Assembly: GCA_000434055.1 (NCBI GenBank)
Contig: HF999643.1
Coordinates: 139,289-196,803, forward strand
Length of the DNA: 57,515 nt
Reading direction: 5' to 3'
From: Ruminococcus sp. CAG:488
GTDB lineage: Bacteria; Bacillota; Clostridia; Oscillospirales; Acutalibacteraceae
Both the position numbers and the translations under genes were made by a program. How positions within the stretch are numbered: position 1 is the stretch's first letter; each line of letters opens with the position of its first letter. The notes beneath the pieces were generated by a model that saw nothing but the letters and a program-made list of their open reading frames with translations, did no database searches and had not been told where the DNA came from. This document shows, one piece after another, positions 16,624 to 25,277 of the stretch.

Positions 16624-17550
16624 TCATTCAAATTTTTCTCCGACCTCAATTTTATGTCCTCTCAGAAAATCGGCACAGCTCATCGCTTTTTTGCCGGGAG
16701 CCTGAATCATTAAAATTCTGACTCCGTTGCCGTCGCCGCAGGCAACAGTCAATCCACCTTGAGTTGAAACGATTTCGCCGGGTTCACCCTTAGTTTTTCC
16801 GATTTTCTCTGTCTTATGAAGCTTGTATATTTCGCCGTTTAAGACTGATGTTGCAATCGGCCAAGGAGAAAGACCTCTGACCTGATTGTGAATCTCATCG
16901 GCGGATTTTGACCAGTCAATGGGGCAAAGCTCCTTTGAAAGCATCGGAGCATAATTTGAAAGCAAGTCATCCTGTTTTTCTCTTTCAAGAGTTCCGTCGA
17001 TAATTTTTTTAATTGTTTGCGACATGACCTCTGCGCCGAGCTTCGAAAGCTTATCATGCAGCTCGCCCGCCGTCATGTTTTCGCCGATTTCGGTCTCCGC
17101 TTTGATAAGCATATCGCCCGTGTCAAGCCCCGAATCCATCTGCATGGATGTAACGCCGCTCTTTTTTTCACCGTTGAGAACGCACCATTGAATCGGTGCC
17201 GCTCCTCTGTATCTCGGAAGAAGCGAAGCGTGGATATTGACACAGCCGTATTTCGGCAAATCGAGAATATCCTGCGGAATGATTTTACCGTATGCGACAA
17301 CAATTATAAGCTCGGGATCAAGCTCTTTTAAAATCCCGTATGCCGTACCGTCCTTCATCTTAGTCGGCTGAAAAACGGGAATATTAAATTCTGCTGCCTT
17401 TTCCTTTACGGGAGGAAATTGCATTTTATGACCTCTGCCCTTAGGTTTATCCGGCTGAGTAAAAACACCGACTACGTCATATCCGTCAAAAACGAGTCTT
17501 TCAAGGCAAGGGACGGCAAATTCCGGCGTTCCCATAAAAACAATTCGCAT
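16624..17550 (-). CDS. fmt: Methionyl-tRNA formyltransferase
   Basis: The enzyme formylates Met on initiator tRNA using 10-formyl-tetrahydrofolate. The 308 residues show MRIVFMGTPEFAVP at the N-terminus, the folate and catalytic site NIHASLLPRYRGAAPIQW, the SLLP loop and DTGDML, then a C-terminal OB-like domain starting around residue 205. A TTG two codons upstream is possible, but the ATG at 17550 has AAAGGAG nine bases ahead and gives the family-standard N-terminus. Def is encoded 20 bases upstream, so the genes that add and remove the formyl group are paired. Confidence 0.96.
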   Translation of the reverse strand: MRIVFMGTPEFAVPCLERLVFDGYDVVGVFTQPDKPKGRGHKMQFPPVKEKAAEFNIPVFQPTKMKDGTAYGILKELDPELIIVVAYGKIIPQDILDLPKYGCVNIHASLLPRYRGAAPIQWCVLNGEKKSGVTSMQMDSGLDTGDMLIKAETEIGENMTAGELHDKLSKLGAEVMSQTIKKIIDGTLEREKQDDLLSNYAPMLSKELCPIDWSKSADEIHNQVRGLSPWPIATSVLNGEIYKLHKTEKIGKTKGEPGEIVSTQGGLTVACGDGNGVRILMIQAPGKKAMSCADFLRGHKIEVGEKFE

Positions 17551-17570
17551 CTGCAACAGCTCCTTTGTTA

Positions 17571-18029
17571 TCAGTTGTCCTCAAGCTCACCTACGAGGTG
17601 GCTCGTGTAAAGAATTCCGTCAAGGTGGTCGATTTCGTGACAAAAGCATCTCGCTTTGAGATCGGAGCCTTTATAAACGCACCACTTGCCCTCACGGTTC
17701 TGCGCTTTAACCATAACGCTCTTCGGGCGCTCGGTAACGCCGAATTTTCCCGGAAGAGAGAGGCATCCCTCCTCCTCATGCTGCAATTCGGGCGATCTGT
17801 CCGTAATCTCGGGATTGATGAGCTCAAGGTAGCCGTCTCCGCAGTCAATCACAACAACTCGGCGAAGGATTCCGACCTGAACAGCCGCAAGACCCGCACC
17901 TTTTTCTTTATAAAGAGTATCCTTCATGTCATCAAGCAGGGTAAAAAGTCTATCGTCGAATTTCTCGACGGGGCGACTCTTTTTGTTGAGAATAGGATCT
18001 CCGAATTTTACAATATTTCTGATTGCCAT
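17571..18029 (-). CDS. def: Peptide deformylase
   Basis: A 152-residue metalloenzyme that removes the formyl group from new polypeptides. All three motifs are present: GAGLAAVQVG, EEGCLSLPG (metal-binding Cys) and CHEIDHLDG (HExxH with a leading Cys). The ATG at 18029 gives MAIRNIVKFGDPILNKK, the usual N-terminus. A longer reading from a TTG at 18056 adds nine unconserved residues and is rejected. The ribosome binding site AAAGG is a little far, about 13 bases upstream. It follows priA by 57 bases. Confidence 0.95.
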   Translation of the reverse strand: MAIRNIVKFGDPILNKKSRPVEKFDDRLFTLLDDMKDTLYKEKGAGLAAVQVGILRRVVVIDCGDGYLELINPEITDRSPELQHEEEGCLSLPGKFGVTERPKSVMVKAQNREGKWCVYKGSDLKARCFCHEIDHLDGILYTSHLVGELEDN

Positions 18030-18086
18030 TTCAATAATCGAACCTTTCAAAATCAAAAGACCATACCGAAAATTTACGATATTGCC

Positions 18087-20534
18087 TTAAATTATATTTT
18101 CCGGATTTATATCTATATAAACGGATACATCATTGTACACCCTGTCTGTTCCTGTATATTTTAACAGCTCATTCATCAAGGCTCTGAAACGCTTTGTATT
18201 CTTGCATTTCAAAATCAATCTGTATCTGAATTTATTGCTTATTTTTGAAACTCTCGCCGTCATGGGGCCGAGAGCGATTATTTTTAAATCTTTATATTCA
18301 CCGCTGAGCTTTTCCTTGAGCCTGTCGGTATATTTTTGAGAAGCGACCCTGACCTTAGGTTCGTTCTCACCGATAAAACCGATAAGACAAATGTCACAGT
18401 ACGGAGGATAAATGAGCATTTTTCTTGTTTTTAATTCATCTTTAAAGAAAGCGTCATAATCCTGACGTGCGGCAATTTGAATAACGTCGTTTTCGGGGTT
18501 GCAGGTCTGAATAACCGCAGTTCCTTTATATTGTCCTCTGCCTGCCCTGCCGACAACCTGTGTCAGCAAATCGAACGTCCTTTCCTGACTTCTGAAATCA
18601 TCGTTATTAAGCTGCTGATCGGCATTTATGACACCGACGAGCGTTACGTTTTCGAAATCAAGTCCCTTTGCAACCATCTGCGTGCCGAGAAGAATATCAT
18701 ATTTGCCGTCGGCAAAATCCTTCAGCTTGTTTTCATGCGAATAGCGGCCCATTGTGCTGTCGGCGTCCATTCTGAGAATTCTTGCTTTTGGGAATAAGGC
18801 CGCAAGCTCATCTTCAATCTTCTGCGTTCCCGTTCCGGAATACCTGACGTCATGCGAGCCGCACTCGGGGCAAACATCTGTAAACGGCTCGGAATATCCG
18901 CAGTAATGACACATAAGCCTGCCGTTCGCATGGTGATATGTCATTGAAATACTGCATGACGGACAGGTAAGAACATGACCGCACGCCTTACATTCGGCAA
19001 AGGTGTTGTACCCTCTGCGATTGATAAGCAAAATTGACTGTTTACCGTTTTCAAGGTTATATTGCAGTCTCGATCTCAGCTCCTCACTGAAATTTGAAGA
19101 CTGTGACAGCGCTTCCGTCAGCATATCGACAATGCGAACCTCGGGAAGAACCGAGCTTGAATATCGTTTTGACAGTCTGTTGATTGTGTATTGCCCTGCC
19201 TGCGCCTTTGCAAATGTTTCGATGCTCGGCGTGGCACTGGAGAATACAAGAAGAGCCTTATGATAAGCGCAGCGAAAACGGGCAACGTCCTTTGCGCTGT
19301 ATCTCGGCGTCTGTTCGGATTTGTATGTATGCTCCTGCTCCTCGTCGATTATAATCAGGCCGAGGTTTTCAAGAGGAGCAAATACGGCACTTCTTGTGCC
19401 TACAACTATCCTGACATTTTCATTTCTGACTCTTTTCCATTCGTCAAGCCGCTGTCCCGCCGAGAGAGCACTGTGAAAAACGGCAACCTCTCTGCCGTAA
19501 CGGCTCATAAAAAGATTAAGAGTCTGCGGTGTAAGAGCAATTTCAGGCACCATAACGATAACATTTTTACCTTTATCGAGCATTTCGTCAATAAGCCTCA
19601 GGTAAACCACCGTCTTACCGCTGCCCGTAATTCCGTAAAGAAGAGTAGCTCCGCCCATGCCCGAGGAATATTGCCCGAGCATATTTTCAAAGGCTTTTTG
19701 CTGTTCGTCATTGAGATGGATCTCATTTCTTTGAGGAACAACAGTCTTGTTTTCATATGGGTCACGGTAAATCTCGTTATCGAAGATTTCAACAAGACCC
19801 TTTTTCTCGAGAACCTGTACGACCGAGGCTGTAAAACCCGTGAAATAGCAAAGCTCCTTGACAGAAACAGTTCCGATATCATTTAAAACGTCAAGAACGC
19901 TGATCTGTTTTTTTGTCAGCTTCTCTGTCGTTTCAAGAATCTCTCGACCTCCCTCGGTCAGCCTGACGGTCTTAACGGTCAAGTCGCCCGTTTTTCTCAC
20001 GGAATCGAAATTTCTTATCAGCAGGCCTTTTTTTACCATTTTTTCAAGAACGGTAATTTCAGGTGTAAATCCAAGCTTTTTTAGGAGCTTTTCACCCTCT
20101 ACATAGCCCTTTTGAGTGAGAAGAAAATTATAAATCTGCTTTTCATCCGCCGAGAAACCGGTTAAATCGGCTTTCGGAACGGCTGTATAGGTCGTAACAG
20201 TTCTGTGGCACATACCCGAAGGCAGAACAGCCTTTGCAGCTTCAAAATAGGTGCAAAAGGTTCTTTCTTTCAGCCATTCGACAAGCCTCAGCATCTCGTC
20301 ATTGAGCACGGGAGTTTTGTCGATAACCTGAGAAATTCGTTTTAATTTTTCTTTACCGTCATAATCCGTAACAGAGAGAACTATGCCCTGACGGCACTTG
20401 TTTCCCCTTCCGAACGGCACAAGAACACGGCAGCCCGGAGAACATTCTTCGTCGCCGAGGAGGTATGAAAAAGGCTTGTCAAAGGAAAACGCAGAATTTT
20501 CCACGGCTACGGCCGCAGCTTTTTCGACAGTCAT
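18087..20534 (-). CDS. priA: Primosomal replication-restart helicase PriA
   Basis: The 815 residues contain an N-terminal DNA-binding domain (about 1-110), a winged-helix segment, and a superfamily 2 helicase core: Walker A LLYGITGSGKTVVY, the DEEQ box in LIIIDEEQEHTYKSEQ, and GTGTQKIEDEL. Between the helicase lobes is the zinc region with eight cysteines starting at CKACGHVLTCPSC and ending at CPECGSHDV. PriA reloads the replisome at stalled forks. It has a GGAGGT ribosome binding site. In many Firmicutes coaBC lies between rpoZ and priA; here only 35 bases separate them. Confidence 0.96.
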   Translation of the reverse strand: MTVEKAAAVAVENSAFSFDKPFSYLLGDEECSPGCRVLVPFGRGNKCRQGIVLSVTDYDGKEKLKRISQVIDKTPVLNDEMLRLVEWLKERTFCTYFEAAKAVLPSGMCHRTVTTYTAVPKADLTGFSADEKQIYNFLLTQKGYVEGEKLLKKLGFTPEITVLEKMVKKGLLIRNFDSVRKTGDLTVKTVRLTEGGREILETTEKLTKKQISVLDVLNDIGTVSVKELCYFTGFTASVVQVLEKKGLVEIFDNEIYRDPYENKTVVPQRNEIHLNDEQQKAFENMLGQYSSGMGGATLLYGITGSGKTVVYLRLIDEMLDKGKNVIVMVPEIALTPQTLNLFMSRYGREVAVFHSALSAGQRLDEWKRVRNENVRIVVGTRSAVFAPLENLGLIIIDEEQEHTYKSEQTPRYSAKDVARFRCAYHKALLVFSSATPSIETFAKAQAGQYTINRLSKRYSSSVLPEVRIVDMLTEALSQSSNFSEELRSRLQYNLENGKQSILLINRRGYNTFAECKACGHVLTCPSCSISMTYHHANGRLMCHYCGYSEPFTDVCPECGSHDVRYSGTGTQKIEDELAALFPKARILRMDADSTMGRYSHENKLKDFADGKYDILLGTQMVAKGLDFENVTLVGVINADQQLNNDDFRSQERTFDLLTQVVGRAGRGQYKGTAVIQTCNPENDVIQIAARQDYDAFFKDELKTRKMLIYPPYCDICLIGFIGENEPKVRVASQKYTDRLKEKLSGEYKDLKIIALGPMTARVSKISNKFRYRLILKCKNTKRFRALMNELLKYTGTDRVYNDVSVYIDINPENII

Positions 20535-20569
20535 TTTGTACCTCCGTAATTATTTAATAATTAACAATA

Positions 20570-20803
20570 TTAAAGATCCTTGATCTCGTCAGGCTCAACG
20601 ATTTCGTATTTTTTGTTGAGAATTTCGTCAAGAGCAATGCTTACAGGCTTCTCAACAAGGATAATTCCTTCATCTTCAGCTTCCTCGGAAATCTCTCTTG
20701 CACGTTTTGCCGTTGCTCTTACAAGAGAATAGCGGCTGATGTGATTTGAAAGCACCGAGCTTAAATCCGGGTTAAACTTGAAATTTTTGTTCTGATCAAA
20801 CAT
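20570..20803 (-). CDS. rpoZ: RNA polymerase omega subunit
   Basis: A 77-residue protein with the omega core LSNHISRYSLVRATAKRARE and the following EKPVSIALDEILNKKYEIVEP. Omega chaperones the beta-prime subunit during polymerase assembly. A start at 20818 would add MRYIK; the ATG at 20803 has GAGG nine bases upstream and begins MFDQNKNF, so it is preferred. It overlaps the gmk stop by 8 bases. Confidence 0.93.
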   Translation of the reverse strand: MFDQNKNFKFNPDLSSVLSNHISRYSLVRATAKRAREISEEAEDEGIILVEKPVSIALDEILNKKYEIVEPDEIKDL

Positions 20804-21410
20804 TTTTATATACCTCACTAAAAAATTTATTACATCTGCTTACTCTGTGTGTTTCGGCAGTGATAATCGTTTTAATATCGTCAACGGCGTCCTTAAGATC
20901 GTCATTGATAACAACGTAGTCATATTCATTGCGGCATCGCTCAATTTCCCTGATAGCGATTTTCAAGCGGCGGAGAACATCGTCCTCCTCTTCACTTCCG
21001 CGGTTGCGAAGCCGAGTTTCAAGAATCTCCATGCTCGGCGGCATAATGAATATGCTGACGGCGTCGGGATACATTTTTTTAATATTCCCTGCGCCCTGCA
21101 CGTCGATTTTCAAAATAACAATATGTCCGTCCTCAAGCCATTTATCGACTGGTCCCTTCGGTGTGCCGTAGTAGTTGACGCCGTAACGTGCATATTCAAG
21201 CAGCTCGCCGTTTTCCACAGCATCCAAAAAATCCTCTTCACTGACAAACATATAATCTATTCCGTCGATTTCGGAATCTCTCGGCTTTCTCGTTGTCATT
21301 GAAACCGATTTTGTGATATCAATATCCGATTTAAAAAGCTCGGCAATGACCGTATCTTTTCCGGAGCCTGCCGGACCCGAAAGAATAACAAGCATACCGT
21401 TATTCTTCAT
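20796..21410 (-). CDS. gmk: Guanylate kinase
   Basis: It makes GDP from GMP and ATP. The 204 residues include the P-loop LSGPAGSGKDTV, the GMP-binding SVSMTTRKPRDSEIDGIDY and the lid region RLRNRGSEEEDDVLRRL. The P-loop differs from the usual GPSGVGKGT in having Ala, Ser and Asp at variable sites, which should still bind ATP. The ATG at 21410 has AGGAGG nine bases ahead; an earlier frame start at 21458 reads through the acidic end of remA and is rejected. It overlaps remA by 11 bases. Confidence 0.94.
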   Translation of the reverse strand: MKNNGMLVILSGPAGSGKDTVIAELFKSDIDITKSVSMTTRKPRDSEIDGIDYMFVSEEDFLDAVENGELLEYARYGVNYYGTPKGPVDKWLEDGHIVILKIDVQGAGNIKKMYPDAVSIFIMPPSMEILETRLRNRGSEEEDDVLRRLKIAIREIERCRNEYDYVVINDDLKDAVDDIKTIITAETHRVSRCNKFFSEVYKNV

Positions 21411-21669
21411 CGTCCTCATCCTCCTCATAATCCTTGTCCTCATCGAGTCTGTTGGCAACCGTCTCCGCCTGAAGATAGGTCAGAATAACCTGATCGCAGT
21501 CTGTAATAATAACCGCTCTCGTTCTTCTGCCGTGGGTTGCGTCGATAAGTGTACCCTTCTCCTTACAGTCCTGAACTATACGCTTTATCGGAGCCGATTC
21601 GGGGCTGACAATAGCAATAATTCTGTCCGCATTAACCATATTACCGAAGCCGATATTGATAAGCTTCAT
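21400..21669 (-). CDS. remA: Extracellular-matrix regulator RemA (DUF370)
   Basis: An 89-residue protein starting MKLINIGFGNMVNADRIIAI, with the family core SPESAPIKRIVQDCKEKGTL and DATHGRRTRAVIITDCDQVI. In Bacillus RemA forms ring-like oligomers that wrap DNA and activate biofilm-matrix and osmoprotection genes. The C-terminal tail here is strongly acidic (DEDKDYEEDEDDEE), longer than in Bacillus, and its coding sequence doubles as the ribosome binding site of gmk. The yicC-remA-gmk-rpoZ order is common in Clostridia. Confidence 0.92.
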   Translation of the reverse strand: MKLINIGFGNMVNADRIIAIVSPESAPIKRIVQDCKEKGTLIDATHGRRTRAVIITDCDQVILTYLQAETVANRLDEDKDYEEDEDDEE

Positions 21670-21681
21670 ATTTTCACCCCG

Positions 21682-22560
21682 TTATTCGATATTTTGAACC
21701 TGCTCGCGGATTTTTTCAACCTCTGACTTGATTTCAAGTACACGTCTTGCAATTTCAACGTCATTTGCCTTTGATCCGATCGTGTTAGCCTCACGGTTGA
21801 TTTCCTGAACGAGGAAGTCCATCTTTCTGCCGACAGCCTCGGTTGAATTGAAGAAATCCTTGAGCTGAGAAATATGGCTTCTCAAGCGTACAGTTTCCTC
21901 GGCAACAGCAATTTTGTCCGCATAAATTGCCGCTTCGGTGAGAAGTCTTGCTTCTTCAACATGGATATCTCCGAGAAGCTCCTGCATTCTCGCAAGCAGC
22001 TTGTCGTTATATTCCTTGACCGTCTCGGGCGATCGTTCCTCAACAAATTCAACATATGAAAGAATAAGATCGGCTCTTGAAACGATATCATCACGGAGCT
22101 TTTCTCCCTCAACCTGACGCATATTGATGAATTTCTCAACGGCCTTTTCGGCAACTGTTTTAACAGCGTTCCAGATCTTGTCCTCGTCCGCCTCGGCCTT
22201 GCGGACAACAAGAACATCGTTCATTCTCGCAAGAAGTCCGGCATTGATGTTGTTCTCGATTCCGTAGGTCTCGGAAAGCTCGTTGAAAGCCTTCACATAG
22301 CCTGCGGCAAGGGATTTGTTGACCTCAACCACAACAGTGTCGTCCTCAAGGTTGTCCACCTGAACATAACACTCGATTTTACCTCTTGAAACTTTAGACT
22401 GAACAAATGATTTCAGCTTTTCGTCAAGAAAACCGTAATTTCTCGGAACTCTTGATGAAAAATCAAAATATCTGTGATTTACGCTTTTTATCTCAACGGT
22501 AACGTTCATTCCGTCAACCGTTTCCTGACAACGGCCGTAGCCGGTCATACTTTTAACCAT
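21682..22560 (-). CDS. yicC: YicC family protein (endoribonuclease/stress-associated)
   Basis: The 292-residue product begins MVKSMTGYGRC, the standard YicC N-terminus, and ends with the conserved C-terminal block around GRKMDFLVQEINREANTIGSKA. Family members have been described as endoribonucleases that can target small RNAs. An open frame continues 38 codons upstream into the preceding gene but is not family-like. The ribosome binding site is GGGAAG about ten bases before the ATG. It heads the yicC-remA-gmk-rpoZ group. Confidence 0.92.
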   Translation of the reverse strand: MVKSMTGYGRCQETVDGMNVTVEIKSVNHRYFDFSSRVPRNYGFLDEKLKSFVQSKVSRGKIECYVQVDNLEDDTVVVEVNKSLAAGYVKAFNELSETYGIENNINAGLLARMNDVLVVRKAEADEDKIWNAVKTVAEKAVEKFINMRQVEGEKLRDDIVSRADLILSYVEFVEERSPETVKEYNDKLLARMQELLGDIHVEEARLLTEAAIYADKIAVAEETVRLRSHISQLKDFFNSTEAVGRKMDFLVQEINREANTIGSKANDVEIARRVLEIKSEVEKIREQVQNIE

Positions 22561-22579
22561 ACTAAACCAACTTCCCGAA

Positions 22580-22948
22580 TTATTTTTTCTTACAGCAGCT
22601 TCCTGCAAGCAGCTCGGGGATCTCCCCTTCGAGTATTTTTTCTTTGTTTTCTTTAAAACCGAGCATTTTAGCAACGTTTACACCGCTTGCGGCCTTGTAA
22701 TATGCAATATAAGCTCCTCGGTTTGCGCCGTAGTTAAGCGAGCTTCTTATAAAACCCTCGACCGTTTCATCGTCGCTCTCGCTCACAACGTTAATAATCT
22801 CCATTGTATAGCCGTTGAGCCTGAAAACGGAAAAGCCGCACTCAGCACCGCCGCTCGACATATCAAAGCCCAAATAACCGTTTAAGCTATTGTCATTGCA
22901 AAACGGTTCGGGTAATTTATCATTCGTAACAGGTGAAAACTTAATCAT
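22580..22948 (-). CDS. Small GNAT-like protein with Cys-Cys-Lys tail, 122 aa
   Basis: Not assigned to a named family. The middle and end resemble a reduced acetyltransferase (GNAT) fold: beta-like LGFDMSSGGAECGFSVFRLN and YTMEIINVV, a helix with EGFIRSSLNYGANRGAYIAY, and a closing VAKMLGFKENKEKI. A typical acetyl-CoA loop (R/Q-x-x-G-x-G/A) is not clear, so activity is doubtful. The tail ELLAGSCCKKK places two adjacent cysteines near the end, suggesting metal binding or a thiol switch. It lies 9 bases after rluB and 19 bases before yicC. Confidence 0.72.
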   Translation of the reverse strand: MIKFSPVTNDKLPEPFCNDNSLNGYLGFDMSSGGAECGFSVFRLNGYTMEIINVVSESDDETVEGFIRSSLNYGANRGAYIAYYKAASGVNVAKMLGFKENKEKILEGEIPELLAGSCCKKK

Positions 22949-22957
22949 ACAGTCACC

Positions 22958-23701
22958 TCAGAATTTATTTACTTTCATGCCGGAGGAAATCATAAGCTTG
23001 TGAACCTCGTCCTCTTTAAGCTCACGCCATTTTCCGACGGGAAGCATACCGAGCTTCAAGGAACCCATTGACGTTCTTTTTAGCCTTGCAACCTCAAGTC
23101 CGAGCGATTCGCACATTTTTCTTATCTGACGGTTTCTGCCCTCGTAGAGAACGATCTCCATAACAACTCTGTTATCCTGCTTTTCAATAACATGAGCGTC
23201 GGCGGGGGCGGTTATTCTGCCGTCTATTTCCATGCCCGTGGCAAAAGCGGTAAGCATGTCCTCCGTAACGTCCGGACGAACCGTAACCCTGTAGGTTTTC
23301 GGAATGTGCTTTGACGGATGCGTCATATGATTTGCAAATTCTCCGTCGTTCGTCATAAGCAGAAGTCCCTCGGAGTCCTTATCGAGTCTGCCGACGGGAT
23401 AAACCCTTGCGCCTACGTCGCGAACAAGCTCCGCAACGCATTTTCTGCCCATTTCATCATCCATTGTTGTAATATAGCCTCTCGGCTTATGTAGCATGAT
23501 ATAATAATGCTTTTTATTGCCGACAATTTTTCTGCCGCCTACGGTAACAGTGTCATGCTTCGGGCTGACTTTATCGCCGATCTGCGCAACCTTACCGTTG
23601 ACCTTGACCTTACCCTGAGCGATAAGCTCCTCCGCCTTACGGCGTGAAGCAACCGCACACATAGAAAGGTATTTCTGAAGCCTGATTCTATCATCAGTCA
23701 T
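22958..23701 (-). CDS. rluB: Ribosomal large-subunit pseudouridine synthase, RluB type
   Basis: The 247 residues contain an N-terminal S4 RNA-binding domain (RLQKYLSMCAVASRRKAEELI, then GKVKVNG) and an RsuA/RluB catalytic domain with the active-site Asp in YPVGRLDKDSEGLLLMTNDGE, plus YEGRNRQIRKM. It makes pseudouridine in 23S rRNA near the peptidyl transferase centre; RsuA and RluF types cannot be fully excluded. Its ATG overlaps the carboxypeptidase stop as ATGA. Confidence 0.92.
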   Translation of the reverse strand: MTDDRIRLQKYLSMCAVASRRKAEELIAQGKVKVNGKVAQIGDKVSPKHDTVTVGGRKIVGNKKHYYIMLHKPRGYITTMDDEMGRKCVAELVRDVGARVYPVGRLDKDSEGLLLMTNDGEFANHMTHPSKHIPKTYRVTVRPDVTEDMLTAFATGMEIDGRITAPADAHVIEKQDNRVVMEIVLYEGRNRQIRKMCESLGLEVARLKRTSMGSLKLGMLPVGKWRELKEDEVHKLMISSGMKVNKF

Positions 23702-24816
23702 TTTAAAAATCTCTCCTTAATTCTTTGAAAGAAGCTTTTTTTCTCCTGTTTTTGTATCAACAATCCGACATCCTCCGCAGCGCAAATATCCGTTGAGCCG
23801 ATATAACTTCCGTCAAGATAAAGCATTACCTCGCCCAGCTTGTCGCCCTTTTTTATCGGAGCATATGCAAATTTATCAATTACAAGCTTTTGTATGACGT
23901 TTCTATGATCCAAGCTGTCATATTCAAACTGCTCGCAGGAAATCTTCAAATTTTCAACATTTCCACCGACGACGTCCATATGCTCCGGAATTATAGGTTT
24001 AAAAACATATCTTTTGAGCTTTGAGAAACCGTAATCAAGCATAAGCTTGTGGTCATTCCAGTCGTTAGGTGCATTGAGAGTAACCGCAATCAAGCCCGTC
24101 CCGTCCTTTTCGGCATAGGAGACGAGACAGCGACCGCTCTTTTTTGTAAATCCTGTCTTAATTCCGAGCGCATATTTATAGCTCTCCAAAAGACGGTTAT
24201 GATTATACAATGTTCGCTTATACGGCGGGTTTCCGTAGCTTAAGGAAGCCTTTTTTGACGAGCAAACAGACCTAAAAACAGGATCACCGACCGCATATCT
24301 GCCCAAAAGAGCCATATCATAAGCGGTTGAATAATGCATTTCGTCATCAAGACCCGACGGAGTAACAAAATTTGTGTTCTCCATGCCGATTTCTTTTGCT
24401 TTAGCGTTCATTTTCTTTACGAAGTTTTCAACATTTCCACCGAGATAATATGCCGTAACATTGGCGGCGTCATTTCCCGACGGCAAAAGCATACCGTAAA
24501 TCAGCTCATACAGGGACACGCTGTCACCGGGAAGAAGTCCCATTGAGGTTCCCTCAACCAGGATCATCTCTTTTGAAACGGTGATTTCGTCATGTAATTT
24601 GCCCGACTGCGCCGCAAGAAGAGAGGTCATGATTTTCGTCGTGCTTGCCATTGAATGATGTTTATAGGCATTTTTTTTAAATATGACCTCGCCTGTTTGC
24701 TGAGAAATCAGCACGGCACATTCGGCGGATATATCCGAGCTGTCAAGCGCAGAAACACTAACCGTCATTATACAAAAAACAGTCAAAAAAAGTATTATTT
24801 TTTTAAGCAAACCCAT
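23698..24816 (-). CDS. D-alanyl-D-alanine carboxypeptidase (PBP5/DacF class)
   Basis: A serine-type carboxypeptidase that trims the pentapeptides of peptidoglycan. A signal peptide (LLKKIILFLTVFCIMTVSVSA) precedes the transpeptidase-like domain with all three motifs: SMASTTKIM (SxxK), PSGNDAAN (SxN) and IKTGFTKKSG (KTG). A C-terminal PBP5 beta domain (about 280-365) ends in a basic helix (FFQRIKERFLK) that can bind the membrane. The ATG at 24816 is taken; a GTG one codon upstream and a TTG further in are also possible because the ribosome binding site AGGTG is very close. Next to gerW, it may be the sporulation form (DacF/DacB). An AT-rich inverted repeat (24824-24840) lies just upstream. Confidence 0.93.
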   Translation of the reverse strand: MGLLKKIILFLTVFCIMTVSVSALDSSDISAECAVLISQQTGEVIFKKNAYKHHSMASTTKIMTSLLAAQSGKLHDEITVSKEMILVEGTSMGLLPGDSVSLYELIYGMLLPSGNDAANVTAYYLGGNVENFVKKMNAKAKEIGMENTNFVTPSGLDDEMHYSTAYDMALLGRYAVGDPVFRSVCSSKKASLSYGNPPYKRTLYNHNRLLESYKYALGIKTGFTKKSGRCLVSYAEKDGTGLIAVTLNAPNDWNDHKLMLDYGFSKLKRYVFKPIIPEHMDVVGGNVENLKISCEQFEYDSLDHRNVIQKLVIDKFAYAPIKKGDKLGEVMLYLDGSYIGSTDICAAEDVGLLIQKQEKKSFFQRIKERFLK

Positions 24817-24858
24817 CACCTGCCATATAAAAGCTATATGCGCAAGTCGGGTTAAATA

Positions 24859-25275
24859 TTATTCCTCAGCAAAAACGGAATCGTCCTTATTTTCCTTCTT
24901 ATCGCCGTTGAACTTATTGACAATATCGCCAACCTTGTTTACAACGTCGGGAACCATGCCGATAATTCTTTCTGCAGAGCTTTCGGAGCCTTCGCAGATG
25001 TACTTAACGCTTACTTCGCCCTTGTTGATAACAAGAAAAGCAACGGGAGATATTGTAACTCCTGCTCCGCCGCCGCCGCCGAAAAGCTCCTTGGCGCTCT
25101 TTGACGGAAAATCCGAACCACCCGAAGCAAAGCCGTAGGTAACCTTTGAGATAGGAATAACCTTAATTCCGTCGCCTGCGTCGATGGGGTCACCGATAAT
25201 TGTCTGACAATCAACCATATCCTTAATCTTATCAATGGCTGTTGCAAGAATTCCTGATGCTGACTGATCTTTCAT
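24859..25275 (-). CDS. gerW: Sporulation protein GerW (YtfJ)
   Basis: The 138-residue product matches the YtfJ family: an N-terminal helix (SGILATAIDKIKDMVDCQTIIGDP), then VIPISKVTYGFASGGSDF, a glycine run (FGGGGGAGVTISPVAFLVI) and a charged tail. In Bacillus it is made in the forespore and is needed for the spore to respond to L-alanine in germination. It starts 2 bases after the DUF2953 gene with AAGGCGG as ribosome binding site. The pairing of DUF2953 and GerW is frequent in spore-forming Firmicutes and suggests a joint membrane function. Confidence 0.93.
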   Translation of the reverse strand: MKDQSASGILATAIDKIKDMVDCQTIIGDPIDAGDGIKVIPISKVTYGFASGGSDFPSKSAKELFGGGGGAGVTISPVAFLVINKGEVSVKYICEGSESSAERIIGMVPDVVNKVGDIVNKFNGDKKENKDDSVFAEE

Positions 25276-25277
25276 GT

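Noticed and set aside
22561..22674. An N-terminal extension of YicC by 38 codons
   Set aside because: It overlaps the preceding gene, is not family-like, and the internal ATG gives the conserved MVKSMTGYGR start.
24820..24858. A forespore (sigma-F or sigma-G) promoter before the carboxypeptidase gene
   Set aside because: Only an AT-rich inverted repeat (CATATA/TATATG) is seen; no pair of boxes fits at the right spacing.
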